Shown: positions 16,899 through 26,592, counted from the stretch's first letter. The stretch: DNA of 64,000 nucleotides from Flavobacterium luteum (GCF_008806775.1 NZ_WAEM01000002.1:620001-684000); one strand, 5' to 3'. Notes: generated from the letters alone by a model not told the origin. Made by a program: numbers and translations.

Positions 16899-17923
16899 TA
16901 TTGATTGTATTCTTTCACAGCGTCAATAAACGCTTTGGCATGATCCACAGGAATATTGGGTAAAATACCATGGCCTAAATTTACAATGTATTTGTCTTTT
17001 CCGAATTCGTCAATCATTTGATGCACCATTTTCTTAATGGTAGGAATTGGTGAAAGCAATCTTGACGGATCAAAATTCCCTTGCAAAGTGATATTTCCGC
17101 CAGATAAATAACGGGCGTTTCTTGGCGAGCATGTCCAATCTACTCCAAGAGCAGAAGCTTTGCTTTTTCCCATTTCGTTAAGTGCAAACCAACATCCTTT
17201 TCCGAAAACAATTACAGGAGTCATATCTGCCAAAGCTTCTACAATTTGATTGATGTATTTCCATGAAAACTCTTGATAATCTACTGGCGATAACATGCCT
17301 CCCCAAGAATCAAAAATTTGGATGGCATTGCAACCTGCTTTAACTTTTTCTTTCAAATATAAAATAGTGGTATCGGTGATTTTTTGCAATAAAACATGTG
17401 CTGCTTCTGGATGTGAAAAACAAAATCCTTTAGCCGTATCAAAGCTTTTAGAGCCTTTTCCTTCAACAGCATAACAAAAAATGGTCCATGGTGAACCTGC
17501 AAAACCAATTAATGGCACCTCATCATTCAACATTTGTTTGGTTAATTTGATGGCATCAAAAACATAACCCAAAGTCTCGTGAACATCGGGAACAACTACT
17601 CTTTCAACGTCTTGTATCGTACGAATAGGATTGGGTAAAAATGGCCCTACACTTTCTTTCATCAACACTTCAATCCCCATTGCTTGTGGCACAACAAGAA
17701 TATCCGAAAACAAAATAGCCGCATCAGGAGCAATTCTTCGTATGGGTTGCACTGTTATTTCAGCGGCCAATTCTGGCGTTTGACAACGAGTGAAAAAATC
17801 ATATTTGTCCCTCAATGCAATGAATTCTGGTAAATATCTACCTGCTTGACGCATCATCCAAACTGGTGGGCGTTGTACAGTTTCTCCTTTTAAGGCTTTT
17901 AGAAAAAGGTCGTTTTTGATCAT
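16898..17923 (-). CDS. hemE: Uroporphyrinogen decarboxylase
   Basis: This 341-residue enzyme removes four carboxyls from uroporphyrinogen III. The N-terminal [17 protein letters not shown] and the [16 protein letters not shown] and [12 protein letters not shown] blocks are diagnostic. ATG 17923 ([14 protein letters not shown]) matches the family and leaves a 7 bp gap to hemD; a longer frame to 17947 would overlap hemD. Confidence 0.97.
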   Translation of the reverse strand: MIKNDLFLKALKGETVQRPPVWMMRQAGRYLPEFIALRDKYDFFTRCQTPELAAEITVQPIRRIAPDAAILFSDILVVPQAMGIEVLMKESVGPFLPNPIRTIQDVERVVVPDVHETLGYVFDAIKLTKQMLNDEVPLIGFAGSPWTIFCYAVEGKGSKSFDTAKGFCFSHPEAAHVLLQKITDTTILYLKEKVKAGCNAIQIFDSWGGMLSPVDYQEFSWKYINQIVEALADMTPVIVFGKGCWFALNEMGKSKASALGVDWTCSPRNARYLSGGNITLQGNFDPSRLLSPIPTIKKMVHQMIDEFGKDKYIVNLGHGILPNIPVDHAKAFIDAVKEYNQ

Positions 17924-17930
17924 TTTTGGC

Positions 17931-18608
17931 TTATTTAAATTCTTCAATTACTTCTAAAATCACGTCTTCAATTGAAGGGTTTTCAGCAATTCTTATATTT
18001 TTTGTTACTGTTGCTAATGCTTCCGCTGTGGTTTCGCCAATGCAAAAACAAACTTCTTTTTTTATTTTATTTTCAGATAAATAACTTTCAACTCCAGAAG
18101 GACTAAAAAACAGAAGTCCTTCAACTGGTACTTCTAATTTGTGTGGTGTCAAAGTAGTTTCGTACACTTGAATCTCATTGAGTTGAATATTGGCTTCTTT
18201 TAATGCTTTGGGTATAGTTTCTTTTCTCAAATTACCACTAAAAAAAGTATAACTCTCATTACTGTAAATTAAAGTGATTATCTCTGCTAAATCGGAAGCA
18301 TAATCAACATACACAACAACATTAAATCCATTTTCTTCTAATAAAGCTTTGGTTTTTATCCCAACACAAAAAACATTTTTTTCCCGAAGCTTCGGGATTA
18401 AATCTTCGTGTTTTGAATGGAGCAAGACACTTTGAGCAGCATTTTGGCTTGTAAAAATCAAATTGTCATTAATAGTATTAAAATCAAAATCGATACTGGT
18501 AGTTCTGATAAAATCGGCTTCATAAACTTCAAAGTTAGTATTCAATAATTCCTCCCTTTGACTGCTAGAAAGTATTTTGGTGGAAGCTATTTTGATTGGA
18601 TCGCTCAT
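17931..18608 (-). CDS. hemD: Uroporphyrinogen-III synthase
   Basis: This 225-residue protein is poorly conserved at sequence level, as usual for HemD, but it shows the bilobed pattern with [34 protein letters not shown] and [10 protein letters not shown]. It cyclises hydroxymethylbilane to uroporphyrinogen III. It lies between hemC and hemE, with a one-base TAATG overlap to hemC. Position and motifs together make the call firm. Confidence 0.9.
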   Translation of the reverse strand: MSDPIKIASTKILSSSQREELLNTNFEVYEADFIRTTSIDFDFNTINDNLIFTSQNAAQSVLLHSKHEDLIPKLREKNVFCVGIKTKALLEENGFNVVVYVDYASDLAEIITLIYSNESYTFFSGNLRKETIPKALKEANIQLNEIQVYETTLTPHKLEVPVEGLLFFSPSGVESYLSENKIKKEVCFCIGETTAEALATVTKNIRIAENPSIEDVILEVIEEFK

Positions 18609-19525
18609 TATTTTTTCAGACTTTCTTTAATGTTTTTCATCAATTCAGCGCCACCATTATTCAAAATTTCTTGGGCTAAATGGTAACCCAATTTCTTCCA
18701 TTCTTGAATAGGAACTGTTCTTTCGATTTCTATTTTTTGCTTTCCATCAATAGATAATAAAATTCCTTTAAACAAAATTTCATCTTCCCAAAATTTTGCT
18801 AGAGCCCCAATGGGTGCCGTACAACCGCCTTCAAGCGTTTTTAAAAATTGTCTTTCAATGTAGGTACAAATATCGGTTTCAAGATCGTTTAACTCTGCAA
18901 TAGCTTCTTTACAAAATTCGTCATTTAACATAGCATGAACCACCATTGCCCCCTGAGCTGGCGCGGGAATCATCCAATCTAAATTCACAAAATTAGACGG
19001 TTTGATATTTATTCGTTCTAATCCTGCAGCCGCAAAAACGGCTCCATTCCAGTTATTTTCTTTTAATTTTTGCAGTCTTGTGTTTACATTGCCACGTAAA
19101 TCTTCTACTTTGTGATTGGGGTATTTGCTTAACCAAAGCGCCTGGCGTCGCAAACTTCCTGTTGCTATTATTCCTTCCGTTTCCAGAAAATCGAGATTGT
19201 TATTATAAACTAAAATATCTTTTTCGTCGGCTCTTTGTAAAACTGCTGCTTGTACAATTCCAACAGGCAAGGCAGTTGGTACATCTTTCATAGAATGAAC
19301 TGCAATGTCAATTTGCCCATTAATCATAGCAACATCAAGAGTTTTGGTAAAAATCCCTGTAATTCCTAATTCGTAAAGTGGTTTGTCAAGAATGATGTCT
19401 CCTTGTGATTTAACGGCAATAATTTGAGTTTTATACCCTAAATCATTGAGTTTTTTTTCGACATGATGCGCTTGCCAAAGTGCTAGTTCGCTATCACGAG
19501 TTCCAATGCGTATCGTTTTTTTCAT
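18608..19525 (-). CDS. hemC: Hydroxymethylbilane synthase (porphobilinogen deaminase)
   Basis: This 305-residue enzyme joins four porphobilinogens. It shows IRIGTRDSELALWQA, AVHSMKDVPT, GSLRRQALWL, DLRGNVNTRLQKL and the dipyrromethane cofactor Cys in LEGGCTAPIGA. Its start overlaps the hemA stop by one base (TAATG), which implies translational coupling through hemA-hemC-hemD. Confidence 0.97.
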   Translation of the reverse strand: MKKTIRIGTRDSELALWQAHHVEKKLNDLGYKTQIIAVKSQGDIILDKPLYELGITGIFTKTLDVAMINGQIDIAVHSMKDVPTALPVGIVQAAVLQRADEKDILVYNNNLDFLETEGIIATGSLRRQALWLSKYPNHKVEDLRGNVNTRLQKLKENNWNGAVFAAAGLERINIKPSNFVNLDWMIPAPAQGAMVVHAMLNDEFCKEAIAELNDLETDICTYIERQFLKTLEGGCTAPIGALAKFWEDEILFKGILLSIDGKQKIEIERTVPIQEWKKLGYHLAQEILNNGGAELMKNIKESLKK

Positions 19526-20781
19526 TATTTGGCAGAAGCTTCAATTTGAAATATTTTTTCAATCCATTCAATACTTTCATCCACAATGGTATCATCCGCT
19601 TTGAGATGATTGGCAAAATGATTGGTGATTTTTTGGATGATACGATTGCTAATGATTTCAGCTTGTTCTTCATCAAAATTAGACAATTTTTTACGTTGAA
19701 AATTAAGCTCAGAATCTTTAATTGTATTGAGTTTTGCTTTGAGTGCATGAATTGTTGGTGCAAATTTTCTTCCTTGTGTCCAAGTTATAAACTCTTCTTT
19801 TAATTCATCGATAATCGCTTCTGCAGCCGGAATATGTAATTTTCTGTTTTCTAATGTTTCATCCGTAATTTGAGACAAATCATCTAAATGAACTAAAGTA
19901 ACATTATTTAAATCTGTAACATTTTGATTGACATTCTTAGGAATTGACAAATCCAAAATCAACAATGGTTTTTTTAAATTCAAAATGGCTTTATCAATAG
20001 TTGGATTTTGAGCTCCAGTTGCCACAACAACAACATCTGTTTTTTGAAGTTCCAATTGCAAATCGGCATAATCTTTTACAATAAGATTTAACTTTCCTGC
20101 TAATTTTTCTGCTTTGTCTTTGGTTCTATTGATTAGGGTAATGTGTTCGTTTTTGGAATGTTTTACCAGGTTTTCGCAGGTATTTCTGCCTATTTTTCCA
20201 GTTCCAAAAAGCAAGATGTTTTTTTCTCCTATTTGTTCTACATTTTTCATGATGTATTGCACGGCAGCAAATGAAACTGATGTTGCTCCAGAAGAAATCT
20301 CAGTATCGGTTTTTATTTTTTTACTCGCCTGAATAACGACGTTTATTAAACGTTCTAGAAAACTATTTACTAAACCTAATGATTTACTTGCTACAAAAGC
20401 AGCTTTAAGTTGGCTAATAATTTCAAAATCTCCTAAAATTTGACTGTCTAAACCTGTTCCAACTCGAAACATGTGTGAAACGGCTTCTTTATTTTTGTAT
20501 ACATAAGCCACTTTTTGAAACTCTTCTACGGTGCCTTTACTATTTTCACATAGCAATTTTATGAGTTGAAATGGATGTTGGGCAAAACCATAAATTTCGG
20601 TTCTGTTACATGTAGAAGTAACAATCAAACATTCGATTCCTTCTTGTTTGGCTTGAAGCAATAACTGCGATTTAGCTTGAGTATCAACACTAAATTTTCC
20701 TCTTATATCAGCATCTGCTTTCTTATAACTCAAACCAATGGAGTAGAAAGTGGTATGCTTTGATATAATTCCGTTTTCCAT
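19525..20781 (-). CDS. hemA: Glutamyl-tRNA reductase
   Basis: This 418-residue NADPH enzyme makes glutamate-1-semialdehyde from glutamyl-tRNA, the first committed step of C5 heme synthesis. The catalytic Cys is in VTSTCNRTEIYG. GTGLDSQILGDFEI, FGTGKIGRNTCENL (NADPH site) and a C-terminal dimerisation helix follow. It is the first gene of the leftward hem operon, with a promoter about 27 bp upstream and operator-like repeats over it. HemL, the next enzyme, is not in the window. Confidence 0.97.
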   Translation of the reverse strand: MENGIISKHTTFYSIGLSYKKADADIRGKFSVDTQAKSQLLLQAKQEGIECLIVTSTCNRTEIYGFAQHPFQLIKLLCENSKGTVEEFQKVAYVYKNKEAVSHMFRVGTGLDSQILGDFEIISQLKAAFVASKSLGLVNSFLERLINVVIQASKKIKTDTEISSGATSVSFAAVQYIMKNVEQIGEKNILLFGTGKIGRNTCENLVKHSKNEHITLINRTKDKAEKLAGKLNLIVKDYADLQLELQKTDVVVVATGAQNPTIDKAILNLKKPLLILDLSIPKNVNQNVTDLNNVTLVHLDDLSQITDETLENRKLHIPAAEAIIDELKEEFITWTQGRKFAPTIHALKAKLNTIKDSELNFQRKKLSNFDEEQAEIISNRIIQKITNHFANHLKADDTIVDESIEWIEKIFQIEASAK

Positions 20782-20807
20782 AAAATTCTATTACTACTAA
20801 TACAAGA

Positions 20808-20815
20808 CAAAAGTA
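20808..20815 (-). promoter_or_regulatory. Candidate -7 element of the hemA operon
   Basis: The minus strand reads TACTTTTG, a match to TAnnTTTG, 27 bp from the hemA ATG. There is no TTG at -33, so activation may be needed. The first operator-like repeat overlaps it. Confidence 0.5.
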
Positions 20816-20866
20816 TCGCTATCCTTTTTATAAAAGTAACGCTATAAGTTCTTTTTGTGTCGCTGT
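20813..20866. promoter_or_regulatory. Three direct repeats GTnnCGCTRT in the hemA/araC divergent region
   Basis: The copies are GTATCGCTAT (20813-20822), GTAACGCTAT (20836-20845) and GTGTCGCTGT (20857-20866), with start spacings of 23 and 21 bp, about two helix turns. This is the layout expected of AraC-family binding sites. The first overlaps the hemA -7 element and the second lies where its -33 should be. The regulator bound is inferred to be the adjacent AraC-type protein. Confidence 0.5.
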
Positions 20867-20909
20867 GAGATATTTTGTCAATAAATATGATTTCTATCGT
20901 TAAATATTT

Positions 20910-20917
20910 TATTTTTG
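20910..20917 (+). promoter_or_regulatory. Candidate -7 element of the araC-type gene
   Basis: TATTTTTG fits TAnnTTTG about 100 bp upstream of ATG 21021. No TTG lies at standard -33 spacing. Confidence 0.35.
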
Positions 20918-21020
20918 TACTAAAATCAATGCTTATAAACTTTTTAGTTTAGATTAATTCTAAATAAATAGAAAATAAAAATTGGTTCTTTTCCGTATTC
21001 AACGTAAAAAAAATATCGCT

Positions 21021-21893
21021 ATGAGTTCTCAAGAAGTAATAACAGTTGAAAATGATTTTACCCTAATTCGATTTCAAAACGACAGTGATGAAATGATTAT
21101 TGTTGAACGTCAAGTAGATATTGGTTTGATTCAATTTCATTTTGGACTAAAAGGAAGTGCGAAATTTATTTTCAATCAAGGCAATTATACTTTGGAATTG
21201 AAAGAAGAAAAATCTTTGCTTTTTTACAATCCTCAAAAAGAATTACCATTGCACATAGAAATTGCTCCAAAATCTTGGTTGATTACTATTTTAGTTTCTA
21301 TCAAAAAGTTTCATGGATTATTTTCTACACATTCCGATCATATTCCTTTTTTGAGTGCCGAAAACCGAGACAAAAAATATTATGGCGAAGAAAATATCAG
21401 TCCATCAATGGCAATTGTACTCAACCAAATGTTTCATTATAATTTAAATCCTTCTATAAAAAACCTTTACTATAAAGGAAAAGGGTATGAATTATTAAGT
21501 TTATTTTTCAACAGAAATGAAGATCCAAATGCAGAGCAATGTCCTTTTTTAATAGACGAAGAAAACGTATTAAAAATTAAAAAAGCCAAGGAAATTATAA
21601 TTTCGAATATGGCTGAACCTCCGGGATTACAAGAATTAGCAGATCAAATTGGTCTGAATTTAAAAAAGCTAAAAATGGGATTCAAACAAATTTACGGCGA
21701 TACTGTTTATGGCTTTTTGTTTGATTACAAAATGAATTATGCTAGACAATTATTGGATTCTGGGTCGTACAATGTAAATGAAGTTGGATTGAAAATAGGC
21801 TATAGCACCGGAAGTCATTTTATAGCGGCTTTCAAAAAGAAATTTGCGACAACACCAAAAAAATATTTGATGTCAATTAACCCAAACAATTAA
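21021..21893 (+). CDS. AraC-family transcriptional regulator beside heme genes
   Basis: This 290-residue protein has an N-terminal cupin-like sensor region and a C-terminal pair of helix-turn-helices (PPGLQELADQIGLNLKKLKMGFK and NVNEVGLKIGYSTGSHFIAAFKKKFATTPKKYL). The C-terminal half resembles PchR-type regulators of iron/siderophore genes. A Cys-Pro dipeptide occurs in EQCPFLID just before the DNA-binding part; CP motifs can bind heme, but this is untested here. ATG 21021 is preferred to TTG 20982. It diverges from hemA and precedes hemH, so control of heme synthesis is the obvious hypothesis. Confidence 0.85.
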   Translation: MSSQEVITVENDFTLIRFQNDSDEMIIVERQVDIGLIQFHFGLKGSAKFIFNQGNYTLELKEEKSLLFYNPQKELPLHIEIAPKSWLITILVSIKKFHGLFSTHSDHIPFLSAENRDKKYYGEENISPSMAIVLNQMFHYNLNPSIKNLYYKGKGYELLSLFFNRNEDPNAEQCPFLIDEENVLKIKKAKEIIISNMAEPPGLQELADQIGLNLKKLKMGFKQIYGDTVYGFLFDYKMNYARQLLDSGSYNVNEVGLKIGYSTGSHFIAAFKKKFATTPKKYLMSINPNN

Positions 21894-21980
21894 TACTATC
21901 ATAAAACATTCAATAAAAAATTGTTAATTAAATAAAGAAAAAAGAAGTTTCAGTACATTTATAAAAATTAAAAAACACAT

Positions 21981-22997
21981 ATGAAAGGAGTATTATTAGT
22001 CAATCTAGGTTCGCCAGAAAGCCCAACTGCAAAAGATGTAAAGCCTTATTTAGATGAATTTTTAATGGACAAATACGTTATAGACGTTCCGTTTTTATTA
22101 CGTGCCTTATTAGTTCGAGGTATTATTTTACAAACACGGCCAAAAAAATCGGCGGCGGCTTATGCTAAAATATGGTGGAAAGAAGGCTCCCCTTTGGTAG
22201 TGATTTCTCAAAGAATGCGAAAAAAGGTACAGGCTTTAACAAATATTCCTGTGGCTCTATCCATGCGTTATGGCACTATGACAATTTTAAAAGGATTGCA
22301 AGAACTAAAAGACAAGGGTGTAACCGAAGTAATGCTTTTCCCTTTGTATCCGCAACATGCTATGGCTTCAACAACTACGATTTTAGTTTTAGCAGAAGAA
22401 TTGCGTCAGAAACATTTTCCTGAAATGACCTTTACAATCGTTCCTGCTTTTTACAACAAGCCAGGATATATTAAAGCCTTAGCAAACTCGATAAAAAAGC
22501 ATTTAGACACTTTTGAATACGATCATTTATTGTTTTCATATCACGGAATTCCAAAACGTCATATTCGTAAAACCGATATCACTAAATCACATTGCACCAT
22601 TGATGGTTCATGTTGCAACACGCCTTCACCAGCACACGAGTTTTGTTACCGCCATCAATGTTATGAAACTACAAAACAAGTAGTACAATATTTGGGAATT
22701 CCAGAAGGTAAATACAGTCAAACTTTCCAATCCCGATTGGCAGGCGACAAATGGCTAACACCATACACCGATGTTGAAGTAAATAAAATGCCGGAAAAAG
22801 GAATTAAAAAATTAGCGGTTGTAACGCCTGCTTTTGTCTCAGATTGTTTGGAAACTTTAGAAGAAATAGCCATGGAAGCCAATCATGAATTTAAAGTTCA
22901 TGGAGGTGAGGAATTTATGGCAATTCCTTGTATGAATGATGATGATGAATGGTGTGCAATTGTTGCAGATTGGATTAAAGACTGGCAAAATACTTAA
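21981..22997 (+). CDS. hemH: Ferrochelatase
   Basis: This 338-residue enzyme inserts Fe2+ into the porphyrin. Family blocks are KGVLLVNLGSPESP, SMRYGTM, the catalytic His in FSYHGIPKRHI and Glu in SDCLETLEEI. A Cys-rich insert (HCTIDGSCCNTP...FCYRHQCYETT) suggests extra metal or Fe-S ligands, as in some bacterial ferrochelatases. It follows the regulator by 87 bp and precedes hemJ by 3 bp. Confidence 0.96.
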   Translation: MKGVLLVNLGSPESPTAKDVKPYLDEFLMDKYVIDVPFLLRALLVRGIILQTRPKKSAAAYAKIWWKEGSPLVVISQRMRKKVQALTNIPVALSMRYGTMTILKGLQELKDKGVTEVMLFPLYPQHAMASTTTILVLAEELRQKHFPEMTFTIVPAFYNKPGYIKALANSIKKHLDTFEYDHLLFSYHGIPKRHIRKTDITKSHCTIDGSCCNTPSPAHEFCYRHQCYETTKQVVQYLGIPEGKYSQTFQSRLAGDKWLTPYTDVEVNKMPEKGIKKLAVVTPAFVSDCLETLEEIAMEANHEFKVHGGEEFMAIPCMNDDDEWCAIVADWIKDWQNT

Positions 22998-23000
22998 AAA

Positions 23001-23546
23001 ATGGAATACTACAACTACATAAAATCACTTCACCTCATCTTTGTTATTACGTGGTTTGCTGGTTTGTTTTATATTGTACGATTGTTTGTATATCAAATTG
23101 AAGCTAACGATAAGATTTCGCCAGAGAAAGAAATTCTCCAAAAACAATACAAAATAATGACCTATCGGTTATGGTACATTATCACTTGGCCAAGTGCCAT
23201 TTTAGCTTCACTATTTGCAATTTGGTTATTAATTTTAATGCCCGCTTGGTTACAAATGCCTTGGATGCATGTAAAACTGGGTTTTGTAGTTATATTAATT
23301 GCTTACCAACTCAAATGTCATCAAATCTATAATCAATTACAAAATAACATTTTCAATCATAGTTCTAACTTTATGCGATTATGGAATGAAGGCGCAACAC
23401 TAATATTATTTGCAGTTGTGTTTTTAGTGATTCTAAAAAATGCTTTCAACTGGATTTATGGAGTACTAGGTATTTTTTTATTTTCAATAGTTATAATGTT
23501 GGGGTTTAAATTTTACAAACGAATTAGAGAAAACAACAAGTCCTAA
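23001..23546 (+). CDS. hemJ: Protoporphyrinogen IX oxidase HemJ-type membrane protein
   Basis: This 181-residue protein has about four or five membrane helices. The N-terminal YIKSLHLIFVITWFAGLFYIVRLFVY with conserved His, and WPSAILASLFAIWLL, match the HemJ/UPF0093 family, which oxidises protoporphyrinogen IX in bacteria lacking HemG/HemY. Its place 3 bp after hemH supports the assignment over the looser CopD-like label. Confidence 0.88.
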   Translation: MEYYNYIKSLHLIFVITWFAGLFYIVRLFVYQIEANDKISPEKEILQKQYKIMTYRLWYIITWPSAILASLFAIWLLILMPAWLQMPWMHVKLGFVVILIAYQLKCHQIYNQLQNNIFNHSSNFMRLWNEGATLILFAVVFLVILKNAFNWIYGVLGIFLFSIVIMLGFKFYKRIRENNKS

Positions 23547-23548
23547 TT

Positions 23549-25021
23549 ATGGCAAAAGGATTCAAAATGTCTATGCTTTCCCTTCGAATTAGGATTTTCC
23601 TTTCGATGATTGTATTGATTTTGATTGCCTCGCTTTTAATGGCTTCTATTTCTATTATTCAATTTAAAAACGAAGCTAAAGAATACCATCAAGAACGTTT
23701 AGAACGAAAAGAAACCGCCATAAAAGAGCATATAAACTATGTGCTTTCTACGACAACTTATCCGCTAACTTCAAATAACTTACCCTTTATTTTTAAAGAT
23801 AAAATACATGAATTAGCACAAATTCATAATCTTGAAATTAATATATACAGTTTAAACGGAAAGCTTTTAAAATCATCTAAAGCTTCTTTTTCTATAGACA
23901 GTGTCTCTCCTCCTATTCCTAAGTACATTCTGAAACTCGTGCAATCATCTATTGAAAAAAGATACGTTGATATTAAGAATATTGATGGTGTAAAAAATCG
24001 TTCGGCTTACAGTCAAATAAAAGATGAAAAATTCAAACCTTTAGGGATTTTAAATTTACCTTATGTAGAAGACGATGGTTTTTATGACAAAGAATTACAA
24101 AGTTTTCTAATTCGATTAGGGCAAGTTTATTCCTTTATGTTAGTAATTGCTTTTGCTTTGGCTTATTTTCTTTCTACCTATATCACACAATCGCTAAAAA
24201 CAATTTCTGACAAGTTAAGCGAAACAAGTCTAACCCAAAAAAACGAAAAAATTGTATTGGAAGCTAACAGTAAAGAAATTAATTTACTGATAAAAGCCTA
24301 TAATATTATGGTTGACGAACTCGAACAAAGTGCTACAAAATTAGCACAAAGCGAACGAGAAGAAGCTTGGCGAGAAATGGCAAAACAAGTAGCTCATGAA
24401 ATTAAAAATCCGTTAACGCCAATGCGATTAACGGTTCAAAGTTTTCAACGAAAGTTTGACGCCAATGATCTGGAATTAAAACAAAAGCTAAAAGATTATT
24501 CAGAAACTTTGATTCAGCAAATTGACACGATGAGTTCAGTAGCTTCTGCATTTTCGAACTTTGCCTCTATGCCAGCACAACAAAACGAAACTTTGAACGT
24601 AGTTGAAGTTGTAGAATTGGCTCTAGATATTTTTAACGAAGATTATATTGTTTTTGAAAGTCAAGAAAAAGAAATTATTTCTAAGATGGATCGAACACAA
24701 TTAATTCGAATCATTACCAATTTGGCTAAGAATGCTATTCAAGCGATTCCGCAAGAACAAAAAGAAAAAAAGATTTTAGTTACCGTAAAAAGAGTTGTAA
24801 ATGATGTTCAAATTTCAGTGAAAGACAACGGAATAGGAATTGAAGAATACAATATAGATAGAATTTTTGAGCCTAAATTTACTACAAAAAATAGCGGAAT
24901 GGGGCTTGGATTGGGAATTATAAAAAATATTATAGAAAATTATAAAGGAACGATTACATTTGAAACTCAGTACGGAAAAGGAACTACTTTTACGGTTTCG
25001 CTTCCAATAATAAACACTTAA
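23549..25021 (+). CDS. Membrane sensor histidine kinase (HAMP, HisKA, HATPase)
   Basis: This 490-residue kinase has a first helix at ~12-32, a periplasmic domain of ~160 residues, a second helix at ~190-210, a HAMP linker, the phospho-acceptor His283 in QVAHEIKNPLTPMRL, and ATPase boxes NLAKNAIQAIP (N), VKDNGIGI (G1) and GMGLGLGIIKNI (G2). The NPLTPMRLT sequence recalls the NtrY/RegB-like subgroup. It starts 2 bp after hemJ. No response regulator gene is nearby, so its partner is elsewhere. The signal sensed is unknown. Confidence 0.9.
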   Translation: MAKGFKMSMLSLRIRIFLSMIVLILIASLLMASISIIQFKNEAKEYHQERLERKETAIKEHINYVLSTTTYPLTSNNLPFIFKDKIHELAQIHNLEINIYSLNGKLLKSSKASFSIDSVSPPIPKYILKLVQSSIEKRYVDIKNIDGVKNRSAYSQIKDEKFKPLGILNLPYVEDDGFYDKELQSFLIRLGQVYSFMLVIAFALAYFLSTYITQSLKTISDKLSETSLTQKNEKIVLEANSKEINLLIKAYNIMVDELEQSATKLAQSEREEAWREMAKQVAHEIKNPLTPMRLTVQSFQRKFDANDLELKQKLKDYSETLIQQIDTMSSVASAFSNFASMPAQQNETLNVVEVVELALDIFNEDYIVFESQEKEIISKMDRTQLIRIITNLAKNAIQAIPQEQKEKKILVTVKRVVNDVQISVKDNGIGIEEYNIDRIFEPKFTTKNSGMGLGLGIIKNIIENYKGTITFETQYGKGTTFTVSLPIINT

Positions 25022-25030
25022 AATTTAAAA

Positions 25031-25813
25031 ATGAATTATTCTAATATATTAGTTGCGTCAGATAATAATATTGCAACGATAACCGTAAATCGACCTACAA
25101 AATTAAATGCTCTCAATTCTGAAACCATTCAAGAATTACATGAAGCCTTCAAATCATTAGAAAACAATGACGATATTCGAGTAATCATTTTAACAGGAAG
25201 TGGCGAAAAAGCTTTTGTAGCTGGTGCCGATATTGCTGAATTTGCCAACTTTTCTATTGCTGAAGGAGAACAATTGGCAAAGCAAGGACAAGAACTTTTA
25301 TTTGATTTTATTGAAAATTTGAAAAAACCAGTTATTGCAGCTATTAATGGTTTTGCTCTTGGCGGAGGTTTAGAACTAGCGATGTCTTGTCACTTTAGAA
25401 TTGCTTCAGATAATGCTAAAATGGGGTTACCTGAAGTTACTTTAGGATTAATTCCTGGTTACGGAGGAACACAACGATTACCTCAATTGGTAGGCAAAGG
25501 TCGAGCAATGGAAATGATTATGACTGCAGAAATGATAGATGCTGCAGCCGCAAAAAATTATGGTTTAGTAAACCATGTAGTGACTCTGGCAGAACTTTTA
25601 GAATTTACAAAAAGTATTGCAACTAAAATTATGAGAAATTCTCCATTAGCCATCAGCAAAGCCATAAAAGCTATTAACGCCAATTATAAAGACGGAGTTA
25701 ATGGTTTTGAAACCGAAGTTAGAAACTTTGGCAAATGCTTTGGAACCGAAGACTTTAAAGAGGGAACAACGGCTTTTTTAGAAAAAAGAAAGTCGGAATT
25801 TACAGGAAAATAA
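25031..25813 (+). CDS. Enoyl-CoA hydratase/isomerase (crotonase) family protein
   Basis: This 260-residue protein has the crotonase signature: AFVAGADIAEF (oxyanion hole), INGFALGGGLELAMSCHFRIAS, and catalytic glutamates in GGGLELA and LPEVTLGLIPGYGGTQRL. Probable role is hydration of 2-enoyl-CoA in fatty-acid or short-chain acid degradation; the exact substrate is open. It starts 9 bp after the kinase and ends the rightward heme-side operon. Confidence 0.92.
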   Translation: MNYSNILVASDNNIATITVNRPTKLNALNSETIQELHEAFKSLENNDDIRVIILTGSGEKAFVAGADIAEFANFSIAEGEQLAKQGQELLFDFIENLKKPVIAAINGFALGGGLELAMSCHFRIASDNAKMGLPEVTLGLIPGYGGTQRLPQLVGKGRAMEMIMTAEMIDAAAAKNYGLVNHVVTLAELLEFTKSIATKIMRNSPLAISKAIKAINANYKDGVNGFETEVRNFGKCFGTEDFKEGTTAFLEKRKSEFTGK

Positions 25814-25842
25814 TTTATACTTATTCCGTTAATTTTTGGTTT

Positions 25843-26496
25843 TTACTTTTCGCCATCCCATTCTGCATAAAATTGCGACATGAATAACTCCATAAAATGA
25901 TGTCTGTCTTGGGCAATTCGCTTCCCTGTTTCTGTATTCATTTTGTCTTTTAATAAAAGTAATTTTTCGTAAAAATGATTCAGAGTTGGCGCTTCAGAAT
26001 TTTTATATTCTTCCTTAGTCATATTTAAATTTGGAGCAATATCAGGATTGTATAAAGGTCTGTTTTTAAACCCTCCATAATTAAATGTTCTAGCAATGCC
26101 TATGGCTCCAACAGCATCTAATCTGTCGGCATCCTGAACAATATTTAACTCTATTGACTGAAATTTTTTTTCAAAATTACCTCCTTTATAGGAAATGTTT
26201 TTAATGATAGAAACAACATGAATAATGATTTCTTCGTGAACGTTTTCAGATTCTAAAAATTGACGGGCTTTTTCGGGTCCGATAGTTTCATCTCCGTTAT
26301 GAAACTTGCTATCGGCAATATCGTGAAGTAAAGCGCCTAAAGCTACTACTGTTTCATCACAAGTTTCGTTTTTAGAAATAGATAGTGCATTTTTATAAAC
26401 TCTTTCAATATGAAACCAATCGTGTCCGCCTTCGGAATCTTTTAATTCTTGTTTTACAAAAAGGATTGTCTTATTAATTAAATCAGTTGTATTCAT
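25843..26496 (-). CDS. HD-domain phosphohydrolase (YedJ/YpgQ type)
   Basis: This 217-residue protein has the HD metal site: GGHDWFHIERVYKNAL, ALLHDIADSKFHNGDE and VQDADRLDAVGAIGIARTF. It belongs to the small stand-alone HD family for which nucleotide pyrophosphohydrolase activity has been described in some members; the substrate here is not known. It converges with the enoyl-CoA hydratase gene across 29 bp. Confidence 0.85.
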   Translation of the reverse strand: MNTTDLINKTILFVKQELKDSEGGHDWFHIERVYKNALSISKNETCDETVVALGALLHDIADSKFHNGDETIGPEKARQFLESENVHEEIIIHVVSIIKNISYKGGNFEKKFQSIELNIVQDADRLDAVGAIGIARTFNYGGFKNRPLYNPDIAPNLNMTKEEYKNSEAPTLNHFYEKLLLLKDKMNTETGKRIAQDRHHFMELFMSQFYAEWDGEK

Positions 26497-26537
26497 ATTT
26501 GGATTTCTTGATGCAAATATACTGTGTTTAAAAAAAC

Positions 26538-26561
26538 AAAATCCGTATTGCTACGGATTTT
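26538..26561 (-). terminator. Rho-independent terminator of the T9SS cargo gene
   Basis: AAAATCCGTA (26538-26547) and TACGGATTTT (26552-26561) form a perfect 10-bp stem with a TTGC loop. On the minus strand the stem is followed by GTTTTTTT. It lies 31 bp past the stop of the cargo gene. Confidence 0.85.
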
Positions 26562-26592
26562 AAAACTATTTAAAAAAAATACATTAACATCT

